Part shown: positions 8,343 through 17,079 of the stretch, piece after piece
How positions within the stretch are numbered: position 1 is the stretch's first letter
Layout: each line of letters begins with the position of its first letter
Assembly: GCA_902569055.1 (NCBI GenBank)
Contig: CACFSU010000005.1
Span: 1 to 59,963, forward strand
Reading direction: 5' to 3'
Length of the DNA stretch: 59,963 nucleotides
From: an uncultured Pelagibacteraceae bacterium
Lineage (GTDB): Bacteria; Pseudomonadota; Alphaproteobacteria; Pelagibacterales; Pelagibacteraceae
Position numbers and translations under genes: made by a program
The notes under the pieces: generated by a model
The model's database searches: none
The model's input: the letters and a program-made list of their open reading frames with translations, nothing else
What the model was told of the DNA's origin: nothing

Positions 8343-8834
8343 ATGAATAAGAATAAGAAACTTAATGTATCGATAGTTATGGGTAGTCAATCTGACTACA
8401 AAACTATGAAACTATCTGAAAAAACTCTAAAAAGTTTAAATATTCCTTTTGAAATAAAAATAATTTCAGCACATAGAACACCTAAAAGAATGTACGAATA
8501 TGCATTAAATGCTGAAAAAAATAACATTGCAGTAATCATAGCTGGGGCGGGTGGATCAGCACATTTGCCAGGAATGATTGCCTCCTTAACTTCGATTCCA
8601 GTTCTAGGAGTACCAATTGAAAGTAAAAAATTAAAAGGTTTAGATAGTTTGTTATCAATCGTACAGATGCCTAAAGGAATTCCAGTTGGAACATTTGCTA
8701 TAGGAGAAGATGGAGCTATTAACGCTGCTTTATTAGCAGCCTCAATAATTGGAAATAATAATATAAATATTAAAAAAAAATTAAAAAGTTGGAGAACTTC
8801 TCAAACTAAATCTGTAAAAAAAGTTCCAAAATAA
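8343..8834 (+). CDS. purE: N5-carboxyaminoimidazole ribonucleotide mutase
   Basis: Class I PurE, 163 residues, the usual length. It shows the MGSQSDY N-terminal loop, ISAHRTP and the AGAGGSAHLPGM nucleotide-binding motif, followed by VLGVPIES and the MPKGIPVGTFAIG segment. It converts N5-CAIR to CAIR in de novo purine synthesis in the cytoplasm. The stop is one base before the purK start, so the two steps of CAIR synthesis are made from one message. The 100 bases upstream are shared with the divergent dipeptidase operon and are AT-rich. Confidence 0.97.
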   Translation: MNKNKKLNVSIVMGSQSDYKTMKLSEKTLKSLNIPFEIKIISAHRTPKRMYEYALNAEKNNIAVIIAGAGGSAHLPGMIASLTSIPVLGVPIESKKLKGLDSLLSIVQMPKGIPVGTFAIGEDGAINAALLAASIIGNNNINIKKKLKSWRTSQTKSVKKVPK

Positions 8835-8835
8835 A

Positions 8836-9885
8836 ATGTCAGAAATTACCCTAGGTATTCTTGGAGGTGGGCAACTCGGAAGTATGCTTTCAGTTGCAGC
8901 AAAAAAATTAAATATTAAGACTGTTATTTACTCAGATGATCAAAAAGCTCCAGCTCAAAACTTTTGTAATAACTTTATTTATGCAAAATATAACGACCCA
9001 AATATAATTTATGAATTTGCAAAAAAAGTAGATTTTATAACATTTGAATTTGAAAACATTCCTTACGAAACTTTAAATAAATTAAACAAATTAAAGCCAG
9101 TTTCCCCTAAGCCATCTGTTAACAGATTAATACAACATAGATTAGCTGAAAAAGATTTTATAAATAAACTAAATTTAAGAACCACAAGATATGTTAATAT
9201 TGAAAATAAAAAAGATCTTGAACCTTTGGTAGATTTTTTACCTGGAATTTTAAAAACTACAACTATGGGCTATGATGGTAAGGGCCAATACCTGATTCAA
9301 AATATGAAACAGATCTCTTCATTAGATATAGATTTTTCTAAAGAATATATCTTAGAAAAATTAGTAAAATTAAAAAAAGAAATTTCTGTAATTATTACTC
9401 GTTTTGGAAATAACAAGTATGAAATTTATGAGCCAATAGAAAATACTCATGAAGATCAAATATTAAGATATTCTAAGATCCCTGCAAAAATAAATGAAAT
9501 TTTATTTAATCAATCTAAGGATTGGGCAATACAAATTGCCGAAGAACTTAAATATATCGGAACACTTTGTGTTGAATTTTTCATTGATAGAAATGATAAT
9601 CTTTATGTTAATGAAATAGCTCCTAGAGTTCATAATTCAGGACATTTAACTATTAATGCTTACAATATAAGTCAGTTTGAAAATCATGTAAGAGCAGTTT
9701 GTGCATTAAAACAAACTCCTTTAAAAAAAATATCTAATGCTGAAATGATGAATTTAATTGGTGATCAAATCACTCCTTATCGACAAAAAAATTTTTCATT
9801 AAACGATAATCAATTCTTTTTTGATTATCTTAAAAATGAAATTAAAGAGAAAAGAAAAATGGGCCATTTAACAACTTTAAAATAA
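8836..9885 (+). CDS. purK: N5-carboxyaminoimidazole ribonucleotide synthase
   Basis: ATP-grasp enzyme of 349 residues. GILGGGQLGSML marks the N-terminal Rossmann-like domain, KTTTMGYDGKGQ the ATP-grasp glycine loop, and EIAPRVHNSGH the metal/phosphate site typical of PurK. It uses ATP and bicarbonate to convert AIR to N5-CAIR, the substrate of the adjacent PurE. The following GNAT gene begins on the very next base, which suggests a three-gene transcript. Confidence 0.97.
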   Translation: MSEITLGILGGGQLGSMLSVAAKKLNIKTVIYSDDQKAPAQNFCNNFIYAKYNDPNIIYEFAKKVDFITFEFENIPYETLNKLNKLKPVSPKPSVNRLIQHRLAEKDFINKLNLRTTRYVNIENKKDLEPLVDFLPGILKTTTMGYDGKGQYLIQNMKQISSLDIDFSKEYILEKLVKLKKEISVIITRFGNNKYEIYEPIENTHEDQILRYSKIPAKINEILFNQSKDWAIQIAEELKYIGTLCVEFFIDRNDNLYVNEIAPRVHNSGHLTINAYNISQFENHVRAVCALKQTPLKKISNAEMMNLIGDQITPYRQKNFSLNDNQFFFDYLKNEIKEKRKMGHLTTLK

Positions 9886-10353
9886 ATGCTTAAATCTATT
9901 GAAGGAAACTTTGATCATCCAGAAGTTAATGAACTTCTAACAAAACATTTTATTGAGTTGCGAAAAGCATCTCCTGAAGGTAGCGCGCATGTTTTGGATA
10001 TCCTAGGGCTAAAAGTACAATCAATAAAATTTTGGAGTTTATGGGAAAATAATCAATTAATGGGTTGTGGAGCTTTAAAATTTTTGGAAAAAAATCATGG
10101 AGAATTCAAATCTATAAGAATTCATGATAATTTTAGAAAAAAAGGTTATGGAATTAAAGTAATTGATCATTTAATTAATGAAGCAAAAAAATTAGATATC
10201 AAAAGATTAAGTATAGAAACAGGTGCTGGAAAGTTTTTTATTCCAGCTAGAAAATTATTTGATAAATGTGGTTTTAAGCCTTGTCGGCCTTTTGCCCATT
10301 ACAAAGAAGATATAAATTCACTTTATTTAACCAAGCTTATAGACAACATTTAA
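9886..10353 (+). CDS. GNAT-family N-acetyltransferase
   Basis: A 155-residue single-domain GNAT protein. The acetyl-CoA-binding motif A is seen as an IRIHDNFRKKGYG segment (Q/RxxGxG/A type) near residue 82-94, and motif B as LFDKCGFKPC near 128. The N-terminal helices and the GSAHVLD segment are typical of small putative acetyltransferases. Substrate unknown. It begins directly after the purK stop codon, so it is probably co-transcribed with purEK, though no functional link to purines is evident. Confidence 0.85.
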   Translation: MLKSIEGNFDHPEVNELLTKHFIELRKASPEGSAHVLDILGLKVQSIKFWSLWENNQLMGCGALKFLEKNHGEFKSIRIHDNFRKKGYGIKVIDHLINEAKKLDIKRLSIETGAGKFFIPARKLFDKCGFKPCRPFAHYKEDINSLYLTKLIDNI

Positions 10354-10469
10354 GATAATAATAATGAATTAATTATCTATTTTGTTGACAAAACTCATTA
10401 TTTTCTAAAGAAATCACAAATTACTTAATTATAAGTAATTAATTAATACAACAAAGAGTAAAAAAAAAT

Positions 10470-10676
10470 ATGAGTCTACAAGGAAAAGTAAAATGGTTCA
10501 ATCCAACTAAAGGTTTTGGTTTTATTGAACGAGACGATAAAGAAAAAGATGTATTTGTACATGTTTCAGCAGTAAGAGATGCTGGCATGAACGGTTTAGA
10601 TGAGGGTCAAGCTTTGACTTTCGATGTTGAAGATGGTCCTAAAGGTCCTTCAGCAGTTAACTTAAAAACTGCATAA
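10470..10676 (+). CDS. cspA: Cold-shock domain protein
   Basis: A 68-residue CspA-type single-strand nucleic-acid-binding protein with both RNA-binding motifs (KGFGFI and VFVHVSA) and the KWFNPTKG start. Bacterial members act as RNA chaperones and antiterminators. The 116-base upstream gap holds a TTGACA-like box at 10385-10390 and a near-perfect inverted repeat ATTACTTAATTATAAGTAAT (10421-10440) that may shape the 5' leader, which in cspA genes is often regulatory. A long hairpin follows the gene. Confidence 0.97.
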   Translation: MSLQGKVKWFNPTKGFGFIERDDKEKDVFVHVSAVRDAGMNGLDEGQALTFDVEDGPKGPSAVNLKTA

Positions 10677-10690
10677 TTTTTACAATATCA

Positions 10691-10753
10691 TTTATTGGCT
10701 ATAGAATAATTCAATTCTAAATTAAGAATTGATTTATTTTTATAGCCAATAAA
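10691..10753 (+). terminator. Long two-part hairpin after cspA
   Basis: Perfect 13-base arms TTTATTGGCTATA (10691-10703) and TATAGCCAATAAA (10741-10753) enclose a second perfect stem CAATTCT/AGAATTG (10712-10718 with 10725-10731). The structure lies 14 bases after the cspA stop. Only a weak T-rich tail follows, so it may terminate, protect the short cspA mRNA, or be a small RNA; it is unusually long for this compact genome. Confidence 0.6.
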
Positions 10754-10787
10754 CTATTCTACAATTAACAACAAATATAACTTAATT

Positions 10788-11534
10788 ATGATTGGTATTT
10801 TAGGTGGGATGGGAACTCAAGCTGGTCTTGATTTTTGCAACAAGCTAGCTATTTTATATAGAGGTAAAATTGATCAAGATTACCCATTATTTTTACTTTA
10901 CAATAAATCAAATATTCCGGGAAGGCCTGAATCGATAGGAATTCAAACAGGAGATATATTTAAAAAAGTTAATAATAAAAAAAATAAAAAAAAATATTTT
11001 TCTGTTTTAAAGAGTTTAGTTAATGGATGCAAAATACTCAAAAAAAGTAAATGCAAATTTATAGTTATTCCATGTAATACAGCACATTATTGGTATGACG
11101 ATTTGCAAAAAAAAGTTAATTTTCCAATAATTAATATGCCTAAAGAAGTTTTTAATTATACTAAAAAAAAATGTAAAAAGAATTCAACTATTGGTTTACT
11201 TGCTACAGAGGGTACTTTAAAAACCGGTATTTATAATAAATTTTTTGATAAAGATTACAATTTAATTTTTCCAAATAAAGTTACTCAAAATAGCTCAGTA
11301 AATAAAGCTATAAAACTTGTTAAGATGGGAAAAGTTAAAAAAGCTAGTCAAATTATAAAACCTGCTATTAATTATCTAATTAAAAAAAATTGTAAAAAAA
11401 TAATTCTTGGATGTACAGAATTACCAATAGCTATATTTGCATTTAAATCATTTAAAACAATTAAATCATCTAAAATATTTTTAGATCCTAATCTTATTTT
11501 AGCTTACGCTGCTAAGAAAAAATATAATAGATAA
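10788..11534 (+). CDS. Aspartate/glutamate racemase family protein
   Basis: A 248-residue two-domain protein of the Asp/Glu/hydantoin racemase family. GILGGMGTQAG opens the protein, and the two catalytic cysteines of the cofactor-independent racemases are present in IPCNTAHYW (about residue 97) and ILGCTELP (about residue 206). The GGMGP-like start and AxGT segment favour the aspartate racemase branch over MurI. It may supply or degrade D-amino acids. The following gene starts 3 bases after its stop and is probably co-transcribed. Specificity is not determinable by eye. Confidence 0.88.
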   Translation: MIGILGGMGTQAGLDFCNKLAILYRGKIDQDYPLFLLYNKSNIPGRPESIGIQTGDIFKKVNNKKNKKKYFSVLKSLVNGCKILKKSKCKFIVIPCNTAHYWYDDLQKKVNFPIINMPKEVFNYTKKKCKKNSTIGLLATEGTLKTGIYNKFFDKDYNLIFPNKVTQNSSVNKAIKLVKMGKVKKASQIIKPAINYLIKKNCKKIILGCTELPIAIFAFKSFKTIKSSKIFLDPNLILAYAAKKKYNR

Positions 11535-11537
11535 CAA

Positions 11538-11975
11538 ATGCCATCAAAAGAAAAGCCATATGTATTATTTGTGGCTGAACTAATTTACTTAGAAATTTGT
11601 GAAATAAAAAAAAAAAATCCTGACTTTTCAAATATTAATGCAATTGAAGCTTTTATTGATACAAAAAATTATAAAAAGATAAGTAGTGGTAAGTTTCATG
11701 AAGAGTTGATTAAAAAATTAAAAAAAAATAATTTTGTAGATCAAAAAACTCAAAAGAAAATACCAGAAGAAACAATTAAATTGCTTCACATTCAACAAGA
11801 TATTATGATAAAGCAATTAATTCAATTTCCTAATTTATACTATGCTAAAAGTCATTATCCACTAGAAATTTCTCAACGAGCATTTAATCATTTATGGAGA
11901 ATCTGTGAAAGTTATGAGTTATGGTGCAAAGAAACTAAGCAACAAAAATTAATAACTTTAAAAATTATTGATTAA
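11538..11975 (+). CDS. Hypothetical protein, 145 residues
   Basis: I do not recognise this protein. It is lysine-rich, predicted mostly helical, with no signal peptide or membrane segment. The C-terminal third (YYAKSHYPLEISQRAFNHLW and CESYELWCKE) has conserved-looking aromatic and cysteine residues. It follows the racemase-like gene by 3 bases, and its end overlaps the minus-strand hypothetical by 11 bases. A role linked to the racemase is possible only from adjacency. Confidence 0.6.
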   Translation: MPSKEKPYVLFVAELIYLEICEIKKKNPDFSNINAIEAFIDTKNYKKISSGKFHEELIKKLKKNNFVDQKTQKKIPEETIKLLHIQQDIMIKQLIQFPNLYYAKSHYPLEISQRAFNHLWRICESYELWCKETKQQKLITLKIID

Positions 11976-12279
11976 TATTTTTTAAATTTAATTTTTTTCT
12001 TGCCAATTTAATTCTTTTCTTAACTAATTCTCTAATTTCATTATCTAAATTTTTTTTATTATTTTTTTTTTTAATTTCATCTTTTACATAAACTAATGAA
12101 CTTTTGCCGGTTGTTTCTTTAATTGAATAATCAATTAAATATTGTGTTCCTGCCTTATAAACATTTCCTGAAGATAAAATTGTCATTCCTGGACCAAATA
12201 AAGAAAACAAAGGGACAAAACCTGTTAAAAAGGTAAATGAAATTAGCATAAAAACAATTTTAATACTTTTAGATAGCAT
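11965..12279 (-). CDS. Small hypothetical protein with an N-terminal membrane segment
   Basis: Read from the ATG at 12279, the product has 104 residues. Residues 5-25 are hydrophobic (a signal anchor or signal peptide), followed by a glycine-rich second hydrophobic stretch (SLFGPGMTILSSGNVYKAG), then a strongly basic C-terminal half that looks helical. A longer reading from 12330 adds 17 residues without obvious value. Family not recognised; probably an envelope-associated SAR11 protein. It is convergent with the 145-residue gene. Confidence 0.55.
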   Translation of the reverse strand: MLSKSIKIVFMLISFTFLTGFVPLFSLFGPGMTILSSGNVYKAGTQYLIDYSIKETTGKSSLVYVKDEIKKKNNKKNLDNEIRELVKKRIKLARKKLNLKNINQ

Positions 12280-12381
12280 CGGATATATATACGTGATTTG
12301 GTCAATCGCCTCAATTAAGAAAAAGTTCAAAATACGCTTAAAAATATAAAAAAAATAATGAGTTTTAGACTATAAAATAAA

Positions 12382-13239
12382 ATGATTAAAATATTTCCAT
12401 TTATATTTATCATTCTTTGGTCATCAGCTTTTATTACCACAAAACCATTAATTGATAATAGCGATCCTTTTTCAGCTCTAGCATTTAGATTTATAATTGT
12501 AGCTATTGGATTTTTTCTTTATTCAGTTTTTACTAAAAATAAAATTATTATAAAAAGTAAATATTTAATAGAGGCATTTTTAAGTGGAATACTTTTTCAT
12601 GGATTATATTTAGGTGGTGTTTTTTATTCAGTTTCAAAAGGAATGCCAACAGCTATTGCTGCACTAATTGTAACTCTCCAACCAATCTTAACTAATATCT
12701 TAAGTAATCCTATTTTAAAGGAAAAAGTTTCTTTCAATCAATGGTTAGGAGTATTTTTAGGTTTTGTTGGAGCCACTATGGTTATAGGTTTAGATATTGG
12801 TTCAAATATTCCTTTGTTGGGACTCATAGCAACTATTATTTCTTTAATAGCAATTACAATTTCAACAATTTGGCAAAAAAAGTTAAGTAATAATTTACCC
12901 TTATCAGTAAGTAATATGTATCAAGCTGTTGGAGGATTTGTATTTCATTTAATCATCATAACTTTATTTGTTGATCCTTATATTAATTTTACAAAAACTT
13001 TTATCTTAGCAATGACTCATCAAATATTATTAGTTTCATTTGGAGCATTTACAATATTAATGCTTTTAATAAAAAAAAATTCAGCAAGTAAAACTGTTTC
13101 AATTTTTTTTCTTATTCCACCTACTTCAGCTTTTATGGCTTGGATATTTTTAAACGAAAAATTAACCACACTTGATTTAGTAGGATTTTTGATTACTTCC
13201 ATAGGAGTATATATTGCAACTAGGAATAGTGTAAATTAA
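12382..13239 (+). CDS. EamA/DMT-family transporter
   Basis: A 285-residue membrane protein with about ten hydrophobic helices arranged as two EamA repeats (roughly residues 5-135 and 145-280). The start (FIILWSSAFITTKPLI) and the GVFLGFVGATMVIG segment at the end of repeat one are typical of the drug/metabolite transporter superfamily. Likely an exporter or permease for a small metabolite; substrate unknown. It converges with soxG and overlaps its end by 4 bases. Confidence 0.9.
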   Translation: MIKIFPFIFIILWSSAFITTKPLIDNSDPFSALAFRFIIVAIGFFLYSVFTKNKIIIKSKYLIEAFLSGILFHGLYLGGVFYSVSKGMPTAIAALIVTLQPILTNILSNPILKEKVSFNQWLGVFLGFVGATMVIGLDIGSNIPLLGLIATIISLIAITISTIWQKKLSNNLPLSVSNMYQAVGGFVFHLIIITLFVDPYINFTKTFILAMTHQILLVSFGAFTILMLLIKKNSASKTVSIFFLIPPTSAFMAWIFLNEKLTTLDLVGFLITSIGVYIATRNSVN

Positions 13240-13820
13240 ATAATAATATATCCATATTCCATAGAGGCGTCAGTTATTGAATGATATAATGATTCACCGA
13301 AACTTCTAAGCCCAAATATTCTTACTTTTTTAGGACTATCAGAAATACAATCTATTGTAATTGTTATTCCATTATAAATTGAATTAGCATTATTTCCTTC
13401 TTTAAAATTATCAATATTTAAAGGACAACCTTTTTTTAAGACTTCATTCGTTAAATTTCCTTCAATCTCAATAATTATTTTTGAGTGAGAGAGATCAGTT
13501 AGAGCAAAATTTTGTTCATCAAATTTTTTTTCTTCTTTAGATAATAAATCTAATTTAGAAGAAACAACTAGCCAGTTATTTGGGCCAAACCAAAGAATTC
13601 GTGTATCTAAATTAGATGATACTTGCAAAGAATTTGGTAAAAATAAATTGTCAATTTGAATTTTATCGATATCATAAGTTGAATTTTTAAATTTAACTAT
13701 TTGGAAAATTAAAATATTTGTTAATTCTGAAATTTTAAGTAAATTTTTTTCATTTTTATTTTCAAAATCTCCAAATTTACCTTTTTGATATACTAAATTT
13801 AAAGGTGATATTTGACTCAT
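13236..13820 (-). CDS. soxG: Sarcosine oxidase gamma subunit
   Basis: A 194-residue SoxG-like protein, usual length about 185-210. The ILWFGPNNWLVVSS segment and FALTDLSHSKIIIEIEG followed by a CPLN motif match the gamma subunit of heterotetrameric sarcosine oxidase, which is itself a degenerate GcvT-like fold. It is the last gene of soxBDAG, and its ATG overlaps the end of soxA by 4 bases. The gamma subunit is required for assembly of the complex but holds no cofactor. Confidence 0.88.
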   Translation of the reverse strand: MSQISPLNLVYQKGKFGDFENKNEKNLLKISELTNILIFQIVKFKNSTYDIDKIQIDNLFLPNSLQVSSNLDTRILWFGPNNWLVVSSKLDLLSKEEKKFDEQNFALTDLSHSKIIIEIEGNLTNEVLKKGCPLNIDNFKEGNNANSIYNGITITIDCISDSPKKVRIFGLRSFGESLYHSITDASMEYGYIII

Positions 13821-16813
13821 GATCTCACTCTTTTGCCTTCATGATCTACATAATGTGATGAAATAATCTCAACTTCTATCACTGTATTCTTTAATGGAGA
13901 AATTGCATAAAGTTTTTTACCAATCATATTTTTTCCATCTTTTACAATTGCTAAAGAAAATGGATTATTTTTTTCTACACTCCAACATGATGAGGATACG
14001 TGTCCTAATTTAGGGTTTGGAACCTTAGCGTTTTTATCTTCAACTAAATGAGAGCCTTCTGGTATGCTAGATTTTTTATCTAATGGTACTAATCCAACAA
14101 TTTTTTGTCTATTTTCTTTATTAAATGCCTCTTTTTCCAATGATCTTTTACCTATAAAATCTTTTTTCTTAGAAACCAATCCTTCTAAAGAAACATCGTA
14201 TGGTATGGTTCTGCCATCAAGTTCAGGGCCAGCAACATGGCCCATTTCAATCCTTAATGTAGACAGAGCCTCAGTACCATATGGTTGAATTTTAAATTCT
14301 TCACCTATTTCAATAATTTTTTCCCACATAGATAAACCATAATCAGATTTAATATTTACTTCATAAGCAAGTTCGCCTGAGAAAGAAATTCTAAAAATTC
14401 TAGCTTTTACTCCAAATAAATCTCCTTTCATATATCCCATAAAAGGAAGTTTTTCATTACTAACATCTAGCTTTGGAAAAAGTTTAGTTAATACATCTCT
14501 GGACTTTGGTCCAGCTATTGCAGCTCCAGCCCATTGTTCAGTTGTAGAAACAACATTTACATTTAACTCAGGCCAAACAATTTGAAGATAATATTCAAGA
14601 TGTGATAAAACGTTTGCTGCCTGAGCAGTAGTTGTTGTCATGTGATAATGGTTTTCTGAAATTCTAGTTGTGGTTCCATCATCCATTACAATTCCATCTT
14701 CACGTAACATTACTCCGTATCTTGCTTTTCCTATTGGCAACTTTAACCAAGCATTTGTATAAATTCGATTTAAAAATTCTGCAGAATCTGGTCCTTTTAT
14801 ATCTATCTTTCCTAGGGTAGTTACATCACAAATTCCCACATGTTCTCTAACATTTTTTGCTTCTCTTTTTGAAGCTTCAAGTAAAGTTTCATTTCCTCTT
14901 TTGTAATATCTTGGTCTTTTCCAAGCACCCGCATCAACCCAAACTGCATTATTTTCTTGATGCCAATTATGCATTGGAGTTTTTCTCGTTGGCATGTATT
15001 CTTTTCCTATTTCTCTTCCTACTATTGTTCCAATCGTGATAGGTGTAAATGGTGGCCTAAAGGTAGTGTGGCCTACTTGCGGCACAATTTTTTTTTCAAC
15101 ATTTGCTACCAATTGTAAACCATTTAAATTACTGGTTCTTCCTTGATCTGTAGCCATACCAAGTGTTGTATACCTTTTGACGTGTTCAATTGATCTATAA
15201 CCTTCTCTTAGTGCAACTTCTATATCTGAAACTGCTACATCATTTTGAAAATCGACAAATCTTTTATAATGTTTACCTTTTGGTAAAGGTGAGCACCAAA
15301 ATTTATCATGAGAACTATATTTTCGTTCATTAGTATTTGGTAATTGTATTAAGTTTTCTTTTTTAGTAATTTTTTTTGAAACTTCTGAACCAATCTTAAA
15401 ACTGCTTTTTAAAGTTTCTTTCAAAGTAAATGTTCCGTTAGATGCTCCTATTGAATTTTCATTTTGCTTTGATTTATCTGGAACGAAAGCATCAATTTTA
15501 TCATCAAATCTTAATTTATTTCCTGATTGTGATGCTAAATGGACTGTAGGTGTCCAAAAACCTGAAACACAGATACTATCACAATCTATCGTTTCAATTG
15601 TTTCAAAATTTGTTTTATCTTTATTTAATTTTCCAATTGTTGCAGATTTTACTTTTTTATAACCATTAGCTGCAATAACTGCATAAGAAAATTTTATATT
15701 AATATTCATGCTTTTAGCTTCATTTATTAATTCAGAGTCTTGATCTTCTCTCGTGTCTAATATCAATGGTTCAACTGCATTTTTTTTAAATTCAATTGCA
15801 GTTTCGTAGGCGCTATCATTATTCGTAAAAATTATTGGTTTTTTTCCTATTAAAACTCCGTAAACCTTCATATATTCTTTAGCTGCAGCTGAAAGAAATA
15901 CCCCAGGAGTATCATTGTTTCCAAATACAATTGGTCTTTCAATCGAACCTGTTGAAAGTAAAACTTCTTTTGCTCTTATATACCATAGTCTTTGTCTAGG
16001 AGTATATTTAGATTTTTTTTCTAAATGATCGCCTGTTCTTTCAAACATCACTGTCATATTATGATCGTAATATCCAAAAACTTGAGATCTGTTTTTTAAA
16101 ACAACATTTGGCATCTCTTTCAATTCTGAAATAATCTTGTCTGCCCAAGCTTTTCCTGAAAGATTATCTATTGTTACCTCATCAGTTAAGAGACTGCCCC
16201 CAAATCTTGGCTTATCTTCAGCAAGTATTACTTTGGCACCATTTTTTGCCGCTGAATAAGCGCCGGCTAATCCCGCCGGTCCTGAACCAGTGACAAGTAA
16301 ATCACAATACTCATATTTATGTTCATATCTTTCTTTGTCCTTTTCTAAAGAAGCTACACCTAAACCAGCAGCTTTTCTTATAAAAGGTTCATAAACTTTA
16401 TACCAAAAACTTTTAGGCCACATAAAAGTTTTATAATAAAAACCCGCTGGAAAAAATTTATTTAGGAAATTATTTATTGCTCCAATGTCAAATTCAACAG
16501 ATGGCCAACAATTTTGGCTAGTAGCTGATAAACCTTCCACAAGTTCAATTTCTGTTGCATTAATATTTGGTTCTGAATGACCATTAATTTCAACTTGCAT
16601 TTTTGCATTTGGTTCATCCACTCCTGCCCCAAAAAAACCTCTTGGACGGTGATATTTAAAGCTCCTTCCAATTAAATGTATACCATTTGCTAAAAGAGCT
16701 GAGGCTAAAGTGTCACCCTTATAACCAATATATTTTTTTCTATTAAATTTAAATTCAATTGGTTCATCTCTATTTATAAGCCCCTCTCCTTTTATTCTAA
16801 AATTCTGACTCAT
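13817..16813 (-). CDS. soxA: Sarcosine oxidase alpha subunit
   Basis: A 998-residue SoxA, the usual length. Residues about 10-100 are a 2Fe2S-ferredoxin-like domain without the cluster (RSFKYHRPRGFFGAG); about 165-460 form a Rossmann domain (TGSGPAGLAGAYSAAKNG) for NAD; and from about residue 600 to the end is a GcvT/aminomethyltransferase domain (WVDAGAWKRPRYY, ISFSGELAYEVN) that binds tetrahydrofolate. The complex oxidises sarcosine to glycine, passing the methyl carbon to THF as 5,10-methylene-THF with hydrogen peroxide as co-product. It overlaps soxD by one base and soxG by 4. Confidence 0.95.
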   Translation of the reverse strand: MSQNFRIKGEGLINRDEPIEFKFNRKKYIGYKGDTLASALLANGIHLIGRSFKYHRPRGFFGAGVDEPNAKMQVEINGHSEPNINATEIELVEGLSATSQNCWPSVEFDIGAINNFLNKFFPAGFYYKTFMWPKSFWYKVYEPFIRKAAGLGVASLEKDKERYEHKYEYCDLLVTGSGPAGLAGAYSAAKNGAKVILAEDKPRFGGSLLTDEVTIDNLSGKAWADKIISELKEMPNVVLKNRSQVFGYYDHNMTVMFERTGDHLEKKSKYTPRQRLWYIRAKEVLLSTGSIERPIVFGNNDTPGVFLSAAAKEYMKVYGVLIGKKPIIFTNNDSAYETAIEFKKNAVEPLILDTREDQDSELINEAKSMNINIKFSYAVIAANGYKKVKSATIGKLNKDKTNFETIETIDCDSICVSGFWTPTVHLASQSGNKLRFDDKIDAFVPDKSKQNENSIGASNGTFTLKETLKSSFKIGSEVSKKITKKENLIQLPNTNERKYSSHDKFWCSPLPKGKHYKRFVDFQNDVAVSDIEVALREGYRSIEHVKRYTTLGMATDQGRTSNLNGLQLVANVEKKIVPQVGHTTFRPPFTPITIGTIVGREIGKEYMPTRKTPMHNWHQENNAVWVDAGAWKRPRYYKRGNETLLEASKREAKNVREHVGICDVTTLGKIDIKGPDSAEFLNRIYTNAWLKLPIGKARYGVMLREDGIVMDDGTTTRISENHYHMTTTTAQAANVLSHLEYYLQIVWPELNVNVVSTTEQWAGAAIAGPKSRDVLTKLFPKLDVSNEKLPFMGYMKGDLFGVKARIFRISFSGELAYEVNIKSDYGLSMWEKIIEIGEEFKIQPYGTEALSTLRIEMGHVAGPELDGRTIPYDVSLEGLVSKKKDFIGKRSLEKEAFNKENRQKIVGLVPLDKKSSIPEGSHLVEDKNAKVPNPKLGHVSSSCWSVEKNNPFSLAIVKDGKNMIGKKLYAISPLKNTVIEVEIISSHYVDHEGKRVRS

Positions 16814-17079
16814 TAAATATCCTCGTCTATTTTAGAAGTTTTATAAATTTCATGAGTAACTGTATCTCTTAAAACTCTGAACCATTGTCTACATCCTGCA
16901 ATATGATGCCATAATTCTATATGTTTGCCTCTTGGACTTTTTCTTAGATAAACAAAATTATCCCAATCTTTATCACTAACATCTTTATTTAATTCTGGCC
17001 TTTTTACAGTTCCATCTCCTCCATAAGCAAATTCTTTTTGAGATCTATCCCCACAATGAGGACATTTAATATTTAACAT
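16813..17079 (-). CDS. soxD: Sarcosine oxidase delta subunit
   Basis: An 88-residue SoxD. The zinc ligands are visible as CPHCG at residues 5-9 and HHIAGCRQWF near residues 58-67, with the REF-type segment QKEFAYGGDG between. The delta subunit stabilises the heterotetramer. It starts directly after the soxB stop codon and overlaps soxA by one base, consistent with stoichiometric synthesis. Confidence 0.95.
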   Translation of the reverse strand: MLNIKCPHCGDRSQKEFAYGGDGTVKRPELNKDVSDKDWDNFVYLRKSPRGKHIELWHHIAGCRQWFRVLRDTVTHEIYKTSKIDEDI

